From NCBI RefSeq assembly GCF_003339815.1, contig NZ_PPTT01000021.1, positions 1-64,000 of the forward strand: a stretch of DNA of 64,000 nt, given 5' to 3'. The position numbers were made by a program, and so were the translations under genes. This DNA comes from Eggerthella sinensis. GTDB taxonomy: Bacteria; Actinomycetota; Coriobacteriia; Coriobacteriales; Eggerthellaceae. Numbering within the stretch: the first letter of the stretch is position 1; every line of letters begins with the position of its first letter. Positions 8,562 through 17,693 of this stretch are shown piece by piece. The notes under the pieces were generated by a model. The model did no database searches and was not told where the DNA came from. It was given only the letters and a program-made list of their open reading frames with translations.

Positions 8562-9493
8562 GCGGGAAGCGGAAGAAGCCGCGGGCATCGACGCTGAGGA
8601 CGCTGTCGGCGCTCGGCGTGGTGGGGCTCGTGTGCCTGGGTCTCGCGGTGCATGCGGGCGTCGGCACGCCGAGCGCGTTCGGCATCGGCGACATTGCGGC
8701 GCTCTGCCCGCTTGGCGGGCTCGAGGCGATGATCGCTTCGAAGACCATCGTGCCGCCGATGCTCATAGGCCTTGCGGTGGTCGTGGTGCTGACGCTGCTG
8801 GTAGGCAGGGCGTTCTGCGCCTGGGGATGCCCGGTGACGTTGATGCGGAAGGTGTCGGGGAGGGGCGCGGGAAAATCTGGCGCCTCCCCCTTGGCCGCTG
8901 GGGGTGGACCTGCGGGTTCCCTTGTGGCGGCCGCGGAAGGGGAGGGTGGACCGGCGAGTTCCCCTGCGGCCGCAAAGGAGAAAGGGGTGGCTCCTCGGCC
9001 TTCACGGTTTTTTGTTCTTGGCGCGACCCTCCTCACTACGGCCGCCTTCGGGTTTCCGGTGTTCTGCTTGGTTTGTCCGGTGGGGCTGACGTTCGGGACG
9101 TTGGTGGTGGTGTGGCGGTTGTTCCAGTTCAGCGAGGTTACCTGGTCGCTGCTCGTGTTCCCCGCCATCCTGGTGCTCGAGCTCGTGGTGCTGAGGAAGT
9201 GGTGTCATCGGTTCTGTCCGCTCGGGGCGTTGCTGTCGCTCATCGCACGCGGCAACCGCACGTTCCGCCCGCAGGCAAACGCGGACGCGTGCCTGCACGC
9301 TGCGCACGGCGAACGCTGCAACCGGTGCGCCGACGTCTGCCCCGAGGGCGTCAACCTGCACGACAAGACGGTTTCGGCCCCGATGAACGAGTGCGTCAAA
9401 TGCCGCGCGTGCGCCGACGCGTGTCCCATGCACGCCATCACATTCCCGCTGCTTGCGAAAGCGGCGAACGAAAGAGGAGGAGAATCGCAATGA
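8558..9493 (+). CDS. NapH-like membrane ferredoxin, quinol dehydrogenase type
   Basis: This 311-residue protein has four predicted membrane helices with the NapH-type cysteine-rich loops (CAWGCPVTLM and CLVCPVGLTF, later CHRFCPLGALL). Two C-terminal ferredoxin groups follow (CNRCADVCPEG, CVKCRACADACP). The family accepts electrons from quinol and passes them to NapG. Its ATGA start overlaps the preceding gene, and its stop overlaps the next ATG in the same way. The loop between helices 2 and 3 holds a glycine/alanine-rich insert encoded by an imperfect direct repeat (8902-8983). Confidence 0.88.
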   Translation: MSGKRKKPRASTLRTLSALGVVGLVCLGLAVHAGVGTPSAFGIGDIAALCPLGGLEAMIASKTIVPPMLIGLAVVVVLTLLVGRAFCAWGCPVTLMRKVSGRGAGKSGASPLAAGGGPAGSLVAAAEGEGGPASSPAAAKEKGVAPRPSRFFVLGATLLTTAAFGFPVFCLVCPVGLTFGTLVVVWRLFQFSEVTWSLLVFPAILVLELVVLRKWCHRFCPLGALLSLIARGNRTFRPQANADACLHAAHGERCNRCADVCPEGVNLHDKTVSAPMNECVKCRACADACPMHAITFPLLAKAANERGGESQ

Positions 9494-10152
9494 TCACCGA
9501 GAGCGAGGAGGGCGCGCGCGTCGAGGACGTGTTCAAGGCGGCCCCCGGAAATCAGAAGGTGCTGATCACGGCTATGGAGGCCTGCCGCGAACCACGCACG
9601 CCGCGCGAGCTCGATGCCATCATGGACGAGGTGCTGCGATGCAACCGCTCGGTGTACCGCCCGGTGGAGCTGCGCGCGCTGCTCGAGCGCTTCGGCGCAC
9701 TCGTGTACGAGCCGAGCGACGAGGAGCGCGCGGCCCGCGCCGCACTCGACGCCGGCGAAGAGCGCGAACCCGTCGTGGACGAAGACGGGAACCTCGTCAT
9801 CGGCGCGCTCGCCGAGGGCGTGTGGACGTTGAGCGAGGCCGGTGCGGCGTACCTTGACGGCGATCCGGTGGGGTCGTTCGCGCAGGGCCTGTTCGTCAAG
9901 GACGCGGTGTACCTACTCGTGTATCGTCTGCTGCTCGAGTTCTTGGCCGAGGGCCCGCGGGCGAAGGCCGCAATCGACGCGCTGGTCGATGCGCACCCCC
10001 TCGTGCAGCAGCCGCGCCTGTTTTCGGGGTACTTCCTCGGCGAGCTTGAGAAAGCCGACGTGGTGGAATGGCGCGAGGCGTGGCAGTTGACGGAGCGCGG
10101 ACGCGTCGTGCTGGCGACGTTCCGCGCGGAATCGATCGGTGAGGAGCGATGA
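9490..10152 (+). CDS. Conserved-looking hypothetical protein in the molybdenum reductase operon
   Basis: I do not recognise this 220-residue soluble protein. It is rich in Glu, Arg and Leu, has no signal peptide, membrane span or metal-binding cysteine cluster, and falls into two similar-looking helical halves that look like winged-helix domains. The first (residues about 15-80) ends in YEPSDEERAAR; the second ends in VEWREAWQLTERGRVVLATF. Both neighbours overlap it by ATGA junctions. It lies just before the chaperone gene, so it could act in maturation or as an operon-specific regulator. Confidence 0.75.
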   Translation: MITESEEGARVEDVFKAAPGNQKVLITAMEACREPRTPRELDAIMDEVLRCNRSVYRPVELRALLERFGALVYEPSDEERAARAALDAGEEREPVVDEDGNLVIGALAEGVWTLSEAGAAYLDGDPVGSFAQGLFVKDAVYLLVYRLLLEFLAEGPRAKAAIDALVDAHPLVQQPRLFSGYFLGELEKADVVEWREAWQLTERGRVVLATFRAESIGEER

Positions 10153-10853
10153 AGATGGACGAGACGATGAACGGGGCGATGAATGAGGGGACGCGTGTGT
10201 TCGCCGAGGCGCTCCGCGCGCAGAACGCCGGGTACGGGTTTCTGGCCCGCCTGTTTCGCGCAGAGGTGGACGAGGAAACGTTGGCCGACCTTCGTGCGAT
10301 GAAGCTTCCGGCGGCAACGGGCAACGAACGGCTGGATGCGGGGTACCGCCGTTTGGCCGCGTACCTGAACGGTGCGTGGGAGCGTACCCGCACCGAGCTG
10401 GCGGTCGATTTCTTCCACACGTTCATCGGCACCACGCAGGACGCGCATGCCGTGGCGTTTCCGTACGAATCGGTGTACACGTCGCCCGATCGTCTGCTCA
10501 TGCAGGACGCGCGCGACGAGGTGCTGGCGGCGTACCGCGCCGCGTGTCTTGTGCTGGTGGACGAGGTGTGCGAGCCGGAAGACCATCTTTCGTTCGAGCT
10601 GGAGTTCGCGCAGCTGTTGGGAGCGCGCGCGACGGACGCATTCGAAGCGGGCGACGAGGAGGCCTGCGCGCAGCTGCTGCAAGCTCGGCGCGCCTTCATG
10701 GACGCCCACCTCATGAATTGGGTTCCGTCGTTCGCCGACGATGTCGAGCGCATTGCGCAGACGGAATTCTACCGCGCCCTCGCGCTCGTGCTGCGCGGCG
10801 TGCTTGAAGTGGATCGCGCTTTCTTGGACGAAGCGCTTGCCCCTGCGGCGTAA
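10149..10853 (+). CDS. TorD/DmsD-family molybdoenzyme chaperone
   Basis: This 234-residue all-helical cytoplasmic protein resembles TorD/DmsD chaperones, which hold a molybdoenzyme and its Tat signal until the cofactor is loaded. Diagnostic features are the mid-protein VDFFHTFIGTT segment, a following PYESVYTSPDRLLMQ strand, and the EDHLSFELEFAQLL helix (about residue 150), which match the family's signature layout. It ends the operon that starts at 3706, and its ATG overlaps the preceding stop (ATGA). Confidence 0.9.
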   Translation: MKMDETMNGAMNEGTRVFAEALRAQNAGYGFLARLFRAEVDEETLADLRAMKLPAATGNERLDAGYRRLAAYLNGAWERTRTELAVDFFHTFIGTTQDAHAVAFPYESVYTSPDRLLMQDARDEVLAAYRAACLVLVDEVCEPEDHLSFELEFAQLLGARATDAFEAGDEEACAQLLQARRAFMDAHLMNWVPSFADDVERIAQTEFYRALALVLRGVLEVDRAFLDEALAPAA

Positions 10854-10879
10854 CCGCAGGGTTGCAAGGCATAAAAAAT

Positions 10880-10945
10880 GGGACCTGCGTCCCAAAAGAA
10901 AGAATAAGGGTTCTGCCCCCTCCAAAAAACAGAACCCTTTTCTTT
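10880..10945 (+). terminator. Rho-independent terminator after the molybdenum reductase operon
   Basis: A small GGGAC-CTGC-GTCCC hairpin (10880-10893) is followed by a 10-bp perfect stem (AAGGGTTCTG at 10906-10915 and its complement at 10930-10939) with a T-rich tail, TTTCTTT. It ends the operon, and read from the other strand it could also stop the converging regulator gene at 11063. Confidence 0.8.
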
Positions 10946-11062
10946 ACCGAAGCATCAAAGCCTCTGTAAATGCAGGAATGATTATAGCACCGTCCTCCAT
11001 GAAATCACAACATATTTTTTCGGCCAGCAACACCTACGCGTGCGACCTGCGAAAACGTGACT

Positions 11063-12466
11063 TCAAACGACGGTTGCGGGTTTGGTGAGGCGCAGGATGT
11101 CCTCGCGCGACGACACATCGAGCTTGCGATAGATGTTGTGGATGTGGGTGCGCACGGTGTTGGGGGAGATGAACAGCACGTCGGAGATGTACGCGCCGCT
11201 GTGGCCTTCGGCAAGGTAGGCGAGGATTTCCTGCTCGCGCGCGGTGAGCTTGTGCTCGGCGGCCAGCAGCGCAATGCGGTCGACGTTCTGCTCGGGTGCG
11301 GTTTCGGCGTGCACGGCTTCGGCATCCTGCTCGCCCGTCCAGGCGAGGTCGCGCGTGCGCCTCACGTAGGAGGACAGCACCATGACGAACGCGTACAGCG
11401 TGGTGGTCACCGTGACGGCCACGTGCACGAGATCGTCGTCGAGCACGCTTGCGAAGCTCTGGCCTGCGAACGACGCGGCGCAGAACAGCAGCACCGCGGT
11501 GGAGAACACGAGGTCGGACGAGAATTCGCCCGCGTTCGCCACCGCGCACAGCGTGGCGAGGGTGAGGATGGCGGCCAGAGCGTACAGCAGGTACGTGAGA
11601 AACGACACGAGGGCCGAGCCGCTGCCCACCGATGCGGCGATGCTCGTGGCGGCCAGCAACACCATGGCCATGAGCGGCAGAAACGTCTGGTGCATGCCGC
11701 CGCGCAGCGCGAAGCGTTTCTTGCGCAGCGCCGTGTACGCCAAAAGCGCCACCGCGTCGAGCGCGAGCGCCGCCAAGTAGGCGTCCTGGCTCTGGTTGAA
11801 CGAGGTGCGCATGACGGCCATGACGAAGGCGAACACGAGCAGGCCGAGGCCCGGCGCCACGATGACGTCGGCAAGCGAGGCGATGGTGGCCGAGGTGGTG
11901 CGCCCCTCCGCCCCTTCGGGGCCGCTCGGCGCATCGATGCGCGTCGCGCCCGAGAACGCGAGGGGGACGATGACGGCCACGATGGAGCTGAGCACGAACA
12001 GCATCGTGACGCCCGGCAGCGGAAGCACGGCGTACAGGTAGCAGATCCCGGCCGACAGGATGCTTGCCAGCGACACGAGCACGAGCGCGCGGCGAATGCG
12101 GAAGCGCGCGCAGATGCGTCCCCATGCGAGCGCGAGGCACACGTCGCCGAGGGCGGTTGCCACCGACAGCGCGATGAGCAGCGTGGTGCCGAGGCTGCCG
12201 AACCATGAAAAGTAGGCGAATACGAGCGAGCAGCACAGGTACAGCATGCCGCCGCCGGCACCGAGCAGCATGAAGGGCAGCTGCTTGCGTGCGAGCGACA
12301 AGCCTACGAACAGCGCGCCGAACAGCGTGGCCGCAAGCAGCGCGGTTTCGGCGAACGTGCCCACGAACAGCTCGGTGTGCTCGAAGCGCAGAAACGAGAT
12401 GACGGTGCCCGAGTAGATGAGCAGCGTGGAGAACAGGCAGGCGACGCCCACGACGAGCGCCGTCAT
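11063..12466 (-). CDS. Membrane-bound LuxR-family transcriptional regulator
   Basis: This 467-residue protein has about twelve hydrophobic segments, then a C-terminal LuxR helix-turn-helix beginning LTAREQEILAYLAEGH and ending with SPNTVRTHIHNIYRKLD. It belongs to the same architectural group as the regulators at 2024 and 14703. It is divergently transcribed from the flavoprotein gene at 12727, which it may regulate. The ATG used has no clear ribosome site. A GGGAAGGGAG sequence lies about 70 bp upstream, with an in-frame but non-canonical ATC just after it, so the true start may be earlier. Confidence 0.87.
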   Translation of the reverse strand: MTALVVGVACLFSTLLIYSGTVISFLRFEHTELFVGTFAETALLAATLFGALFVGLSLARKQLPFMLLGAGGGMLYLCCSLVFAYFSWFGSLGTTLLIALSVATALGDVCLALAWGRICARFRIRRALVLVSLASILSAGICYLYAVLPLPGVTMLFVLSSIVAVIVPLAFSGATRIDAPSGPEGAEGRTTSATIASLADVIVAPGLGLLVFAFVMAVMRTSFNQSQDAYLAALALDAVALLAYTALRKKRFALRGGMHQTFLPLMAMVLLAATSIAASVGSGSALVSFLTYLLYALAAILTLATLCAVANAGEFSSDLVFSTAVLLFCAASFAGQSFASVLDDDLVHVAVTVTTTLYAFVMVLSSYVRRTRDLAWTGEQDAEAVHAETAPEQNVDRIALLAAEHKLTAREQEILAYLAEGHSGAYISDVLFISPNTVRTHIHNIYRKLDVSSREDILRLTKPATVV

Positions 12467-12726
12467 GGCGGGCAGGGCCGTCCCCGTGCCGGCCGAGGCT
12501 GCGGTGCTGTTTCGTGGCGCTTCGATTGCTGCTCCCTTCCCCGTGATATGGGTCGCATTATAGCATTCGACCTCGGTGAGAACGCCTACGTAAAACCGTT
12601 GAGACGCCTTCGGTACCTGGGGAAACGAGAATCAACGTTTTTTCGGATGGAAGCGTGCGGCGCGGCGGGCGATGATGGCCCCAGAGTTCGAAGGCAATGC
12701 AAGCACGACAAAAGGAGATGGGGAGC

Positions 12727-14583
12727 ATGGAGCTTTCACGCAGGAATTTCTTGATGGGCGCCGCGAGCGCCGGCGTCATCGGAGCTATGGCGGGCCTCAC
12801 CGGCTGTGCGCCGCAGTCGTCCGCGTCGGCCAAGACCGACGGTGCCGCGACGGGCGGCTCGTCCGCCGCGACGCGTCCCACCTATTATATGTGCGACGAG
12901 GACTGGCTGGGCAGCGCGCCCGAGATCGCCGACGCCGACATCGCCGAGACCAAGAGCTTCGACGTCGTGGTGGTGGGCGGCGGCCACGCCGGCACCCAGG
13001 CTGCGCTCGCGGCGGCCCAGGAGGGCGCGAAGGTGGCCGTCGTGGAGAAGCATAACGACGGCGAGATCGTGTACCGCGGCGACGACATCTGCTCGTACAA
13101 CTCCAAGATGCTGGAAGCGTGGGGCTTCGGGCCGTACGACCTCGACGACATCGTGAACGAGTACGTGCGTCGCGCCAACGGCCGCTGCAACACCGAGGTC
13201 ATCCGCTCGTTCGTGTACAACTCGGGCGAGATGATGGACAACCTGGCCTCGCTCATTCCCGAGACGTCGAACGTGTTCGACCGCGACGGCGGCCAGTGCA
13301 TCGTGCAGATCGCCTACGACAAGCCGAGCGGCGCGGACTACCCCGTGGAAGTGTCGGGCTACAAGATGTGGGCCTCCACCGTGCAGACCGTCGGCACGAA
13401 GAACGAGCAGCCGGTGGGCAAGAAGCAGAAGACCGGCATCTCGCGTTTGGCCGAGATCGAGGAGTACTGCCGCGACGCGGCGGAAGACCTCGGGGCCGAG
13501 TGGTTCTGCGGCCATACCGCAGCCCGGTGCGTGCAGGATTCCGACGGCGCGGTAACCGGCATCATCGCCGAGGACGCCGACGGGAAGTACGTGAAGTTCG
13601 AGGCGGCCAAGGGCGTCATCCTGGCCACGGGCGATTTCGGCGGCAACACCGACATGGTGTGGGAGCTGTGCTCCGAGTGCGCCGAGAACGCCGAGCGCCA
13701 CGGCGTGGACCGCGGCGAGCTCATGGGCATGACCGACTGCGACGGCTCGGGCCACAAGATCGGCTGCTGGGCCGGCGGCGCCATCGAGAGCCACCCGCGT
13801 CCCGTGGCGGGCGACGCGCCCTCCATCTCGTTCGGCCCCTGGGGCTCCACGCCGTGCCTGTGGATGAACTGCAACGGCGAGCGCTTCATGAACGAGTCGT
13901 TCGCCGGGCTCGTGCTTGCGCAGTCCGCGCGCCAGCCCATCAACCCGGACGCCAAGATGGTGGGCAACTTCGCCATCATGGACAGCAAGTACATGCAGTA
14001 CATCCAGGCGGGCGGCCTCGACCACGGTGCTCCCAACTGGGGCTTCCCCGAGGGCATCGAGGACTTCCAGGCGAACATGGAGGCGGCCGACCCCGCCGTG
14101 GGCACCGCCGAGGTGCGCGGTTTGGAAATCGCGAACCGCACGAGCCCGTTCGTGAACGAGATTTTCGTGGGCGCCACCGTTGAGGACGCGCTCAAGAACG
14201 CGGGCCTCGAGGGCGATGCGCTTGCCGCCGCGAAGGCCAGCGTCGAGCGCTACAACGAGCTGTGCGCCGCCGGCAAGGACAGCGATTTCGGCAAGCCCGA
14301 AGACCTGCTGATCCCCATCGACGAGGGCCCCTTCTACATTGCCACGCAGGGTACGAACAAGCTGTACGGCCCCGGCCTCAACACGCTGGCGGGCCTGTGC
14401 GTGAACGGCAACTACCAGGTGCTCACCGCGTCGAAGAACAAGGTGATCGACGGCCTGTACGCCGTGGGCAACACGATGGGCGAGCGCTACGGCAACGCCT
14501 ACAACTGCCCCTCGGCCGGCAACAACATGGGCAACGCCATGACGAGCGGCCGCGTGGCCGGCAAGCACGCCGCGCAAGCCTAA
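12727..14583 (+). CDS. Tat-exported flavoprotein reductase (fumarate reductase/urocanate reductase-like)
   Basis: This 618-residue flavoprotein belongs to the FrdA/flavocytochrome c group, which uses FAD to reduce C=C bonds in small acids or other acceptors; the substrate is unknown. It begins SRRNFLM, a twin-arginine signal, with a following LTGC lipobox at Cys27, so it is a probable Tat lipoprotein. The dinucleotide motif VVVVGGGHAGTQAA and a C-terminal AYNCPSAGNNMGNAMTSGR segment bind FAD. There is no CxxCH haem domain and no haem gene beside it, unlike 25897. I prefer the ATG at 12727 because AAGGAG lies ten bases upstream. It is flanked by membrane LuxR regulators on both sides. Confidence 0.88.
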   Translation: MELSRRNFLMGAASAGVIGAMAGLTGCAPQSSASAKTDGAATGGSSAATRPTYYMCDEDWLGSAPEIADADIAETKSFDVVVVGGGHAGTQAALAAAQEGAKVAVVEKHNDGEIVYRGDDICSYNSKMLEAWGFGPYDLDDIVNEYVRRANGRCNTEVIRSFVYNSGEMMDNLASLIPETSNVFDRDGGQCIVQIAYDKPSGADYPVEVSGYKMWASTVQTVGTKNEQPVGKKQKTGISRLAEIEEYCRDAAEDLGAEWFCGHTAARCVQDSDGAVTGIIAEDADGKYVKFEAAKGVILATGDFGGNTDMVWELCSECAENAERHGVDRGELMGMTDCDGSGHKIGCWAGGAIESHPRPVAGDAPSISFGPWGSTPCLWMNCNGERFMNESFAGLVLAQSARQPINPDAKMVGNFAIMDSKYMQYIQAGGLDHGAPNWGFPEGIEDFQANMEAADPAVGTAEVRGLEIANRTSPFVNEIFVGATVEDALKNAGLEGDALAAAKASVERYNELCAAGKDSDFGKPEDLLIPIDEGPFYIATQGTNKLYGPGLNTLAGLCVNGNYQVLTASKNKVIDGLYAVGNTMGERYGNAYNCPSAGNNMGNAMTSGRVAGKHAAQA

Positions 14584-14625
14584 CGCCTCGGCGCCCCTGA
14601 ACCTCCGACATCCCTCCCTCCCGAA

Positions 14626-14652
14626 GATGCCGCGCCCCCAAGGCGCGGCATC
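14626..14652 (+). terminator. Stem-loop after the flavoprotein gene, between converging genes
   Basis: An 11-bp perfect stem (GATGCCGCGCC and its complement, five-base loop) lies 42 bp after the flavoprotein stop codon. It has no T-tract but lies where two transcripts converge, so it could act on both. Confidence 0.5.
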
Positions 14653-14702
14653 TGGTGATTGGGGGGGGGCGCGGCGACGTTGGCGGCTTTGACGGCGCTC
14701 CC

Positions 14703-16247
14703 TCAGTGGCAGTCGCCGTCGAGCTCTATCATGTCGAGGAGGGCTTGCTGGGAGTGCACGCCGAACTTGCGGTAGATGCGCTTGATGTGGGTTTTCGCCG
14801 TCTCGTCGGAGATGACCAGCTGCGTGCTGATGAAGCTGCAGTTGCGGCCCTTCGCCAGCAGCTCGAGCACCTCGGTCTCGCGCGGCGACAGGCCGCGCAT
14901 CTCGGCGAGCTTCTTGAGCGAGCGCTTGAAGCGCGGGGCGGGGCCGTCCTGCGCGAGCGGATCGAACATGCTCCATCCCGAGGCGGGAAACGGGCTCTCG
15001 AAGGCGAACAGCGCCACGAGCAGGATGACGAACACCGAGCACGCGGCCACAATGGCCATGGTGTAGCGGTCGGTGGCGATGGCGACCAGCTGCGCGCCCA
15101 CGATGGAGCCCAGCAGCTGGCCGGCCATGAGCATCATCATGGACAGGGATGCGAAGCGGGCGACGGGCTTGTTCAGCTTGCGCGCGAGGATGGCCCACAG
15201 CGCCCAGATGATGATGTAGAAGTACTGGTAGCCCAGCTGATGCACCGCGAACCCGATGAGGTCGAGCGGATAGGTGAGCGAGAAGAAGATGAAGCCCGCC
15301 GCCATGAGCGGCAGCGCCACCTGGTACGTCATATGGCGCAGGTCCATGCGGAACACGCTCGTGGTGACGAGGATGGCCATGGCGCCGAGGATGAGCGCGC
15401 CGATGTTGAGGTAGTCGCGCACGATGGTGAGGTGGGTGCCGCCGAAGGAGAAGAAGCCGCGCATGACGCCGTACGACAGGCCGAAGAACAGCGAGATGCC
15501 GGCGATTTCCAGCAGCGCCTTGCGCGAGGCGGTGAGCCGCGGCTTGCGCGCGCCCTTCGCTCCCCGTGCGCCCTTCGCCACACCTTCCGCGCTCTCGCCG
15601 TCGGGCTCGTCGGACGCGAGGCGCGCCGTGCGCACGATGCTCTGCTTGCGGGTGAACAGCCACATCTCCGCGACGGGCAGCACCACGGTGAGGAAGCGGG
15701 CCACCTGGCCCGGCAGGAACGTGATGAGAAGGTAGCAGGCGCTGCCCACGACGGTGGCCAGCACGCTGTACACGATGGTCTGCCGCGGCCCCAGCGTGGC
15801 CAAAAGCTCGCCCCACAGGATGACCTCGATGGCGCTTCCCACGCCGGTGAGCAGCGCGCCCAGCACGTAGGCGAGCGAGCTCGCGTCGCCGAAGGAGGCT
15901 GCCGAGGGATAGGACACGAGGAACGTGCCCACGAGCGTGAGGAATGCGGCCACGAGGGGCACGACGGCGCTGCGCCCGAAGACGGGGCGCTTCTTCGTCA
16001 TGAGAAACAGGCCGCCGTAGCACAGCACGTTCGTCAGCAGCGACAGGAGCCACAACGGCTCGAGCGGCACGTGCTGCGTGACCCCGCTCGCCGCCGGCGA
16101 GGCCGAGTAGAAGGTGGAGCTCCAAAACGTCACCCACACCCACGTCCAGTGCAGCGCGAAGCCCACGACGATCGTGGCCTGCAGGTCGAAGCTGAACGCG
16201 GACAGCTTGATGCGCTTGTTGAGCGCGCCTAAACGGAACTTTCCCAT
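14703..16247 (-). CDS. Membrane-bound LuxR-family transcriptional regulator
   Basis: This 514-residue protein has about twelve hydrophobic segments, followed by a LuxR helix-turn-helix (MRGLSPRETEVLELLAKGRN, then FISTQLVISDETAKTHIKRI). A positively charged loop (GARGAKGARKPRLTASRKAL) splits the membrane part in the middle. The ATG at 16247 fits GGAAGGGG best; the GTG at 16253 is an alternative. It is divergent from the cysteine desulfurase-molybdoenzyme operon at 16468, which it probably controls. Confidence 0.9.
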   Translation of the reverse strand: MGKFRLGALNKRIKLSAFSFDLQATIVVGFALHWTWVWVTFWSSTFYSASPAASGVTQHVPLEPLWLLSLLTNVLCYGGLFLMTKKRPVFGRSAVVPLVAAFLTLVGTFLVSYPSAASFGDASSLAYVLGALLTGVGSAIEVILWGELLATLGPRQTIVYSVLATVVGSACYLLITFLPGQVARFLTVVLPVAEMWLFTRKQSIVRTARLASDEPDGESAEGVAKGARGAKGARKPRLTASRKALLEIAGISLFFGLSYGVMRGFFSFGGTHLTIVRDYLNIGALILGAMAILVTTSVFRMDLRHMTYQVALPLMAAGFIFFSLTYPLDLIGFAVHQLGYQYFYIIIWALWAILARKLNKPVARFASLSMMMLMAGQLLGSIVGAQLVAIATDRYTMAIVAACSVFVILLVALFAFESPFPASGWSMFDPLAQDGPAPRFKRSLKKLAEMRGLSPRETEVLELLAKGRNCSFISTQLVISDETAKTHIKRIYRKFGVHSQQALLDMIELDGDCH

Positions 16248-16332
16248 CGACACCCCTTCCCCCGGTTACCTATTGTATCGGGTTTGATTTCGGATGCTAC
16301 GTCGGGGCCGCGTGAACCCGGCGAAACGTGTC

Positions 16333-16345
16333 CCCCTAGGAGGGG
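16333..16345 (+). promoter_or_regulatory. Inverted repeat in the divergent promoter region
   Basis: CCCCT-AGG-AGGGG is a 5-bp inverted repeat with a 3-bp centre, in the 220-bp gap between the LuxR gene and the desulfurase operon, about 125 bp before the latter. It is the most operator-like sequence there. Function is inferred. Confidence 0.3.
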
Positions 16346-16467
16346 TATTTTCGGGTTGCCCCCGCTCTGTCAAGGCGAAACGGCGCGCCGTCCTGCTAGA
16401 TTGCACCCAACGTCACGGGGGACGGCGTCGGCCGAGCGAGGGCGGCGCACGACGATGAGGGGGACGC

Positions 16468-17667
16468 ATGGAAACCTATCTGGACAACGCAGCCACCGCG
16501 CCGATGCACCCGTGCGTGGTGGACGCGGTGACGCGGGCGATGCGCGAGACGTACGGCAATCCGTCGTCGCAGCACGCGAAGGGCCGCGCGGCGCGGGCGC
16601 TGCTCGACGAGAGCCGCGCCGTTGTCGCGGACGCCGTGGGCGCCTTTCCCGATGAAATCTACTTCACGTCCGGCGGGACGGAATCGAACAACCTCGCGTT
16701 GACGGGGGCCTGCGCCGCGATCGCCCGCACGCAGGGCCCGGGCGCGGTGGTCACCACGGCCCTCGAGCATCCGTCCGTCACGAAAACCGTGCGCGGCCTC
16801 AAGCGCGATGGCTGGCGGGCGACCTACCTCGACGCGCCCGGAGGCGCGCTCGACATGGACGGCCTGAGCGCGGCGCTCGATGCGTCGGACGAGGTGCGCC
16901 TCGTGTCGGTGATGAGCGTGCAGAGCGAGCTGGGGTACCGCTTCCCGGTCGATCGCGTGGTGGACGCCTGCGCGGCGGCGCGCGGCCGCGACGGGGCGCG
17001 GCCCCTCGTGCACACCGACGCCGTGCAGGCGTTCGGGAAGATTCCGCTCGACGCGCACCGCTTGGGCGTCGACCTCCTGTCGTTCTGCTCGCACAAGGTG
17101 GGCGGCCCGAAGGGCGTCGGCGCGCTGTACGTGCGCCGCGGCGTCAACCTGTTCACTACCGCGTTCGGCGGCGGGCAGGAGCGCGGCCTGCGCTCGGGCA
17201 CCGAAGCGCTGCCGCTCATCGCCGGCTTCGCCGAGGCGGCGCGCATCGCCCGCACCGAGCAAGGCGCCGCGCAGGCGCGCGCCGCGGCGCTGCGCGAACG
17301 CCTGGTGAACGCGCTGCGCTGCCGCTACGCCGACCTCATCCTGAACTCGCGCGACGACGGCTCGCCCTTCATCGTGAACTTCACGCTGCCCGGCACCGAC
17401 AACCGCCGCGTGCTCGAGCGCTTGAGCGACGCCGGCGTGTACCTTTCGGCCTCGATGGCCTGCAGCTCGAACCACACCACGGTGCCGCCCGGCACCTGGC
17501 GCGAGAAGCACCCGCTTGCGCTGCAGCTGGCGGGCGTTCCCGCGCGCTTCACGCGGTGCACCTACCGCGTGAGCTTCAGCGATCGCACTACCGACGACGA
17601 CGTGGATCGGTTCATCGCGGAGTTGGGGGAGGTGGTGCCCGCCCGCTTAGCGCAACGCATTGCATGA
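16468..17667 (+). CDS. Cysteine desulfurase, NifS/IscS-like
   Basis: This 399-residue PLP enzyme removes sulfur from cysteine for use in iron-sulfur clusters or molybdenum cofactor. The visible features are the N-terminal YLDNAATAPMHP, the GGTESNNLALTG cofactor loop, the PLP lysine K210 in SFCSHKVGGPKGVGALYV, and the catalytic cysteine C332 in SASMACSSNHT. It lies 26 bp before a molybdenum oxidoreductase gene and is almost certainly in the same operon. It may therefore supply sulfur for that enzyme's bis-MGD sulfuration or clusters, rather than general metabolism. Confidence 0.9.
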   Translation: METYLDNAATAPMHPCVVDAVTRAMRETYGNPSSQHAKGRAARALLDESRAVVADAVGAFPDEIYFTSGGTESNNLALTGACAAIARTQGPGAVVTTALEHPSVTKTVRGLKRDGWRATYLDAPGGALDMDGLSAALDASDEVRLVSVMSVQSELGYRFPVDRVVDACAAARGRDGARPLVHTDAVQAFGKIPLDAHRLGVDLLSFCSHKVGGPKGVGALYVRRGVNLFTTAFGGGQERGLRSGTEALPLIAGFAEAARIARTEQGAAQARAAALRERLVNALRCRYADLILNSRDDGSPFIVNFTLPGTDNRRVLERLSDAGVYLSASMACSSNHTTVPPGTWREKHPLALQLAGVPARFTRCTYRVSFSDRTTDDDVDRFIAELGEVVPARLAQRIA

Positions 17668-17693
17668 TTTCAAACGCAACGGAGGAGGAAACG

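Noticed and set aside
12592-12641. Weak inverted similarity between AAAACCGTTGA and TCAACGTTTT in the LuxR-flavoprotein gap
   Set aside because: The arms differ by one base and are 29 bp apart; too weak to call an operator.
12736-16143. Long minus-strand frame opposite the flavoprotein gene
   Set aside because: The composition is Arg/His/Ala-rich without domain features, and the flavoprotein on the plus strand is clearly real.
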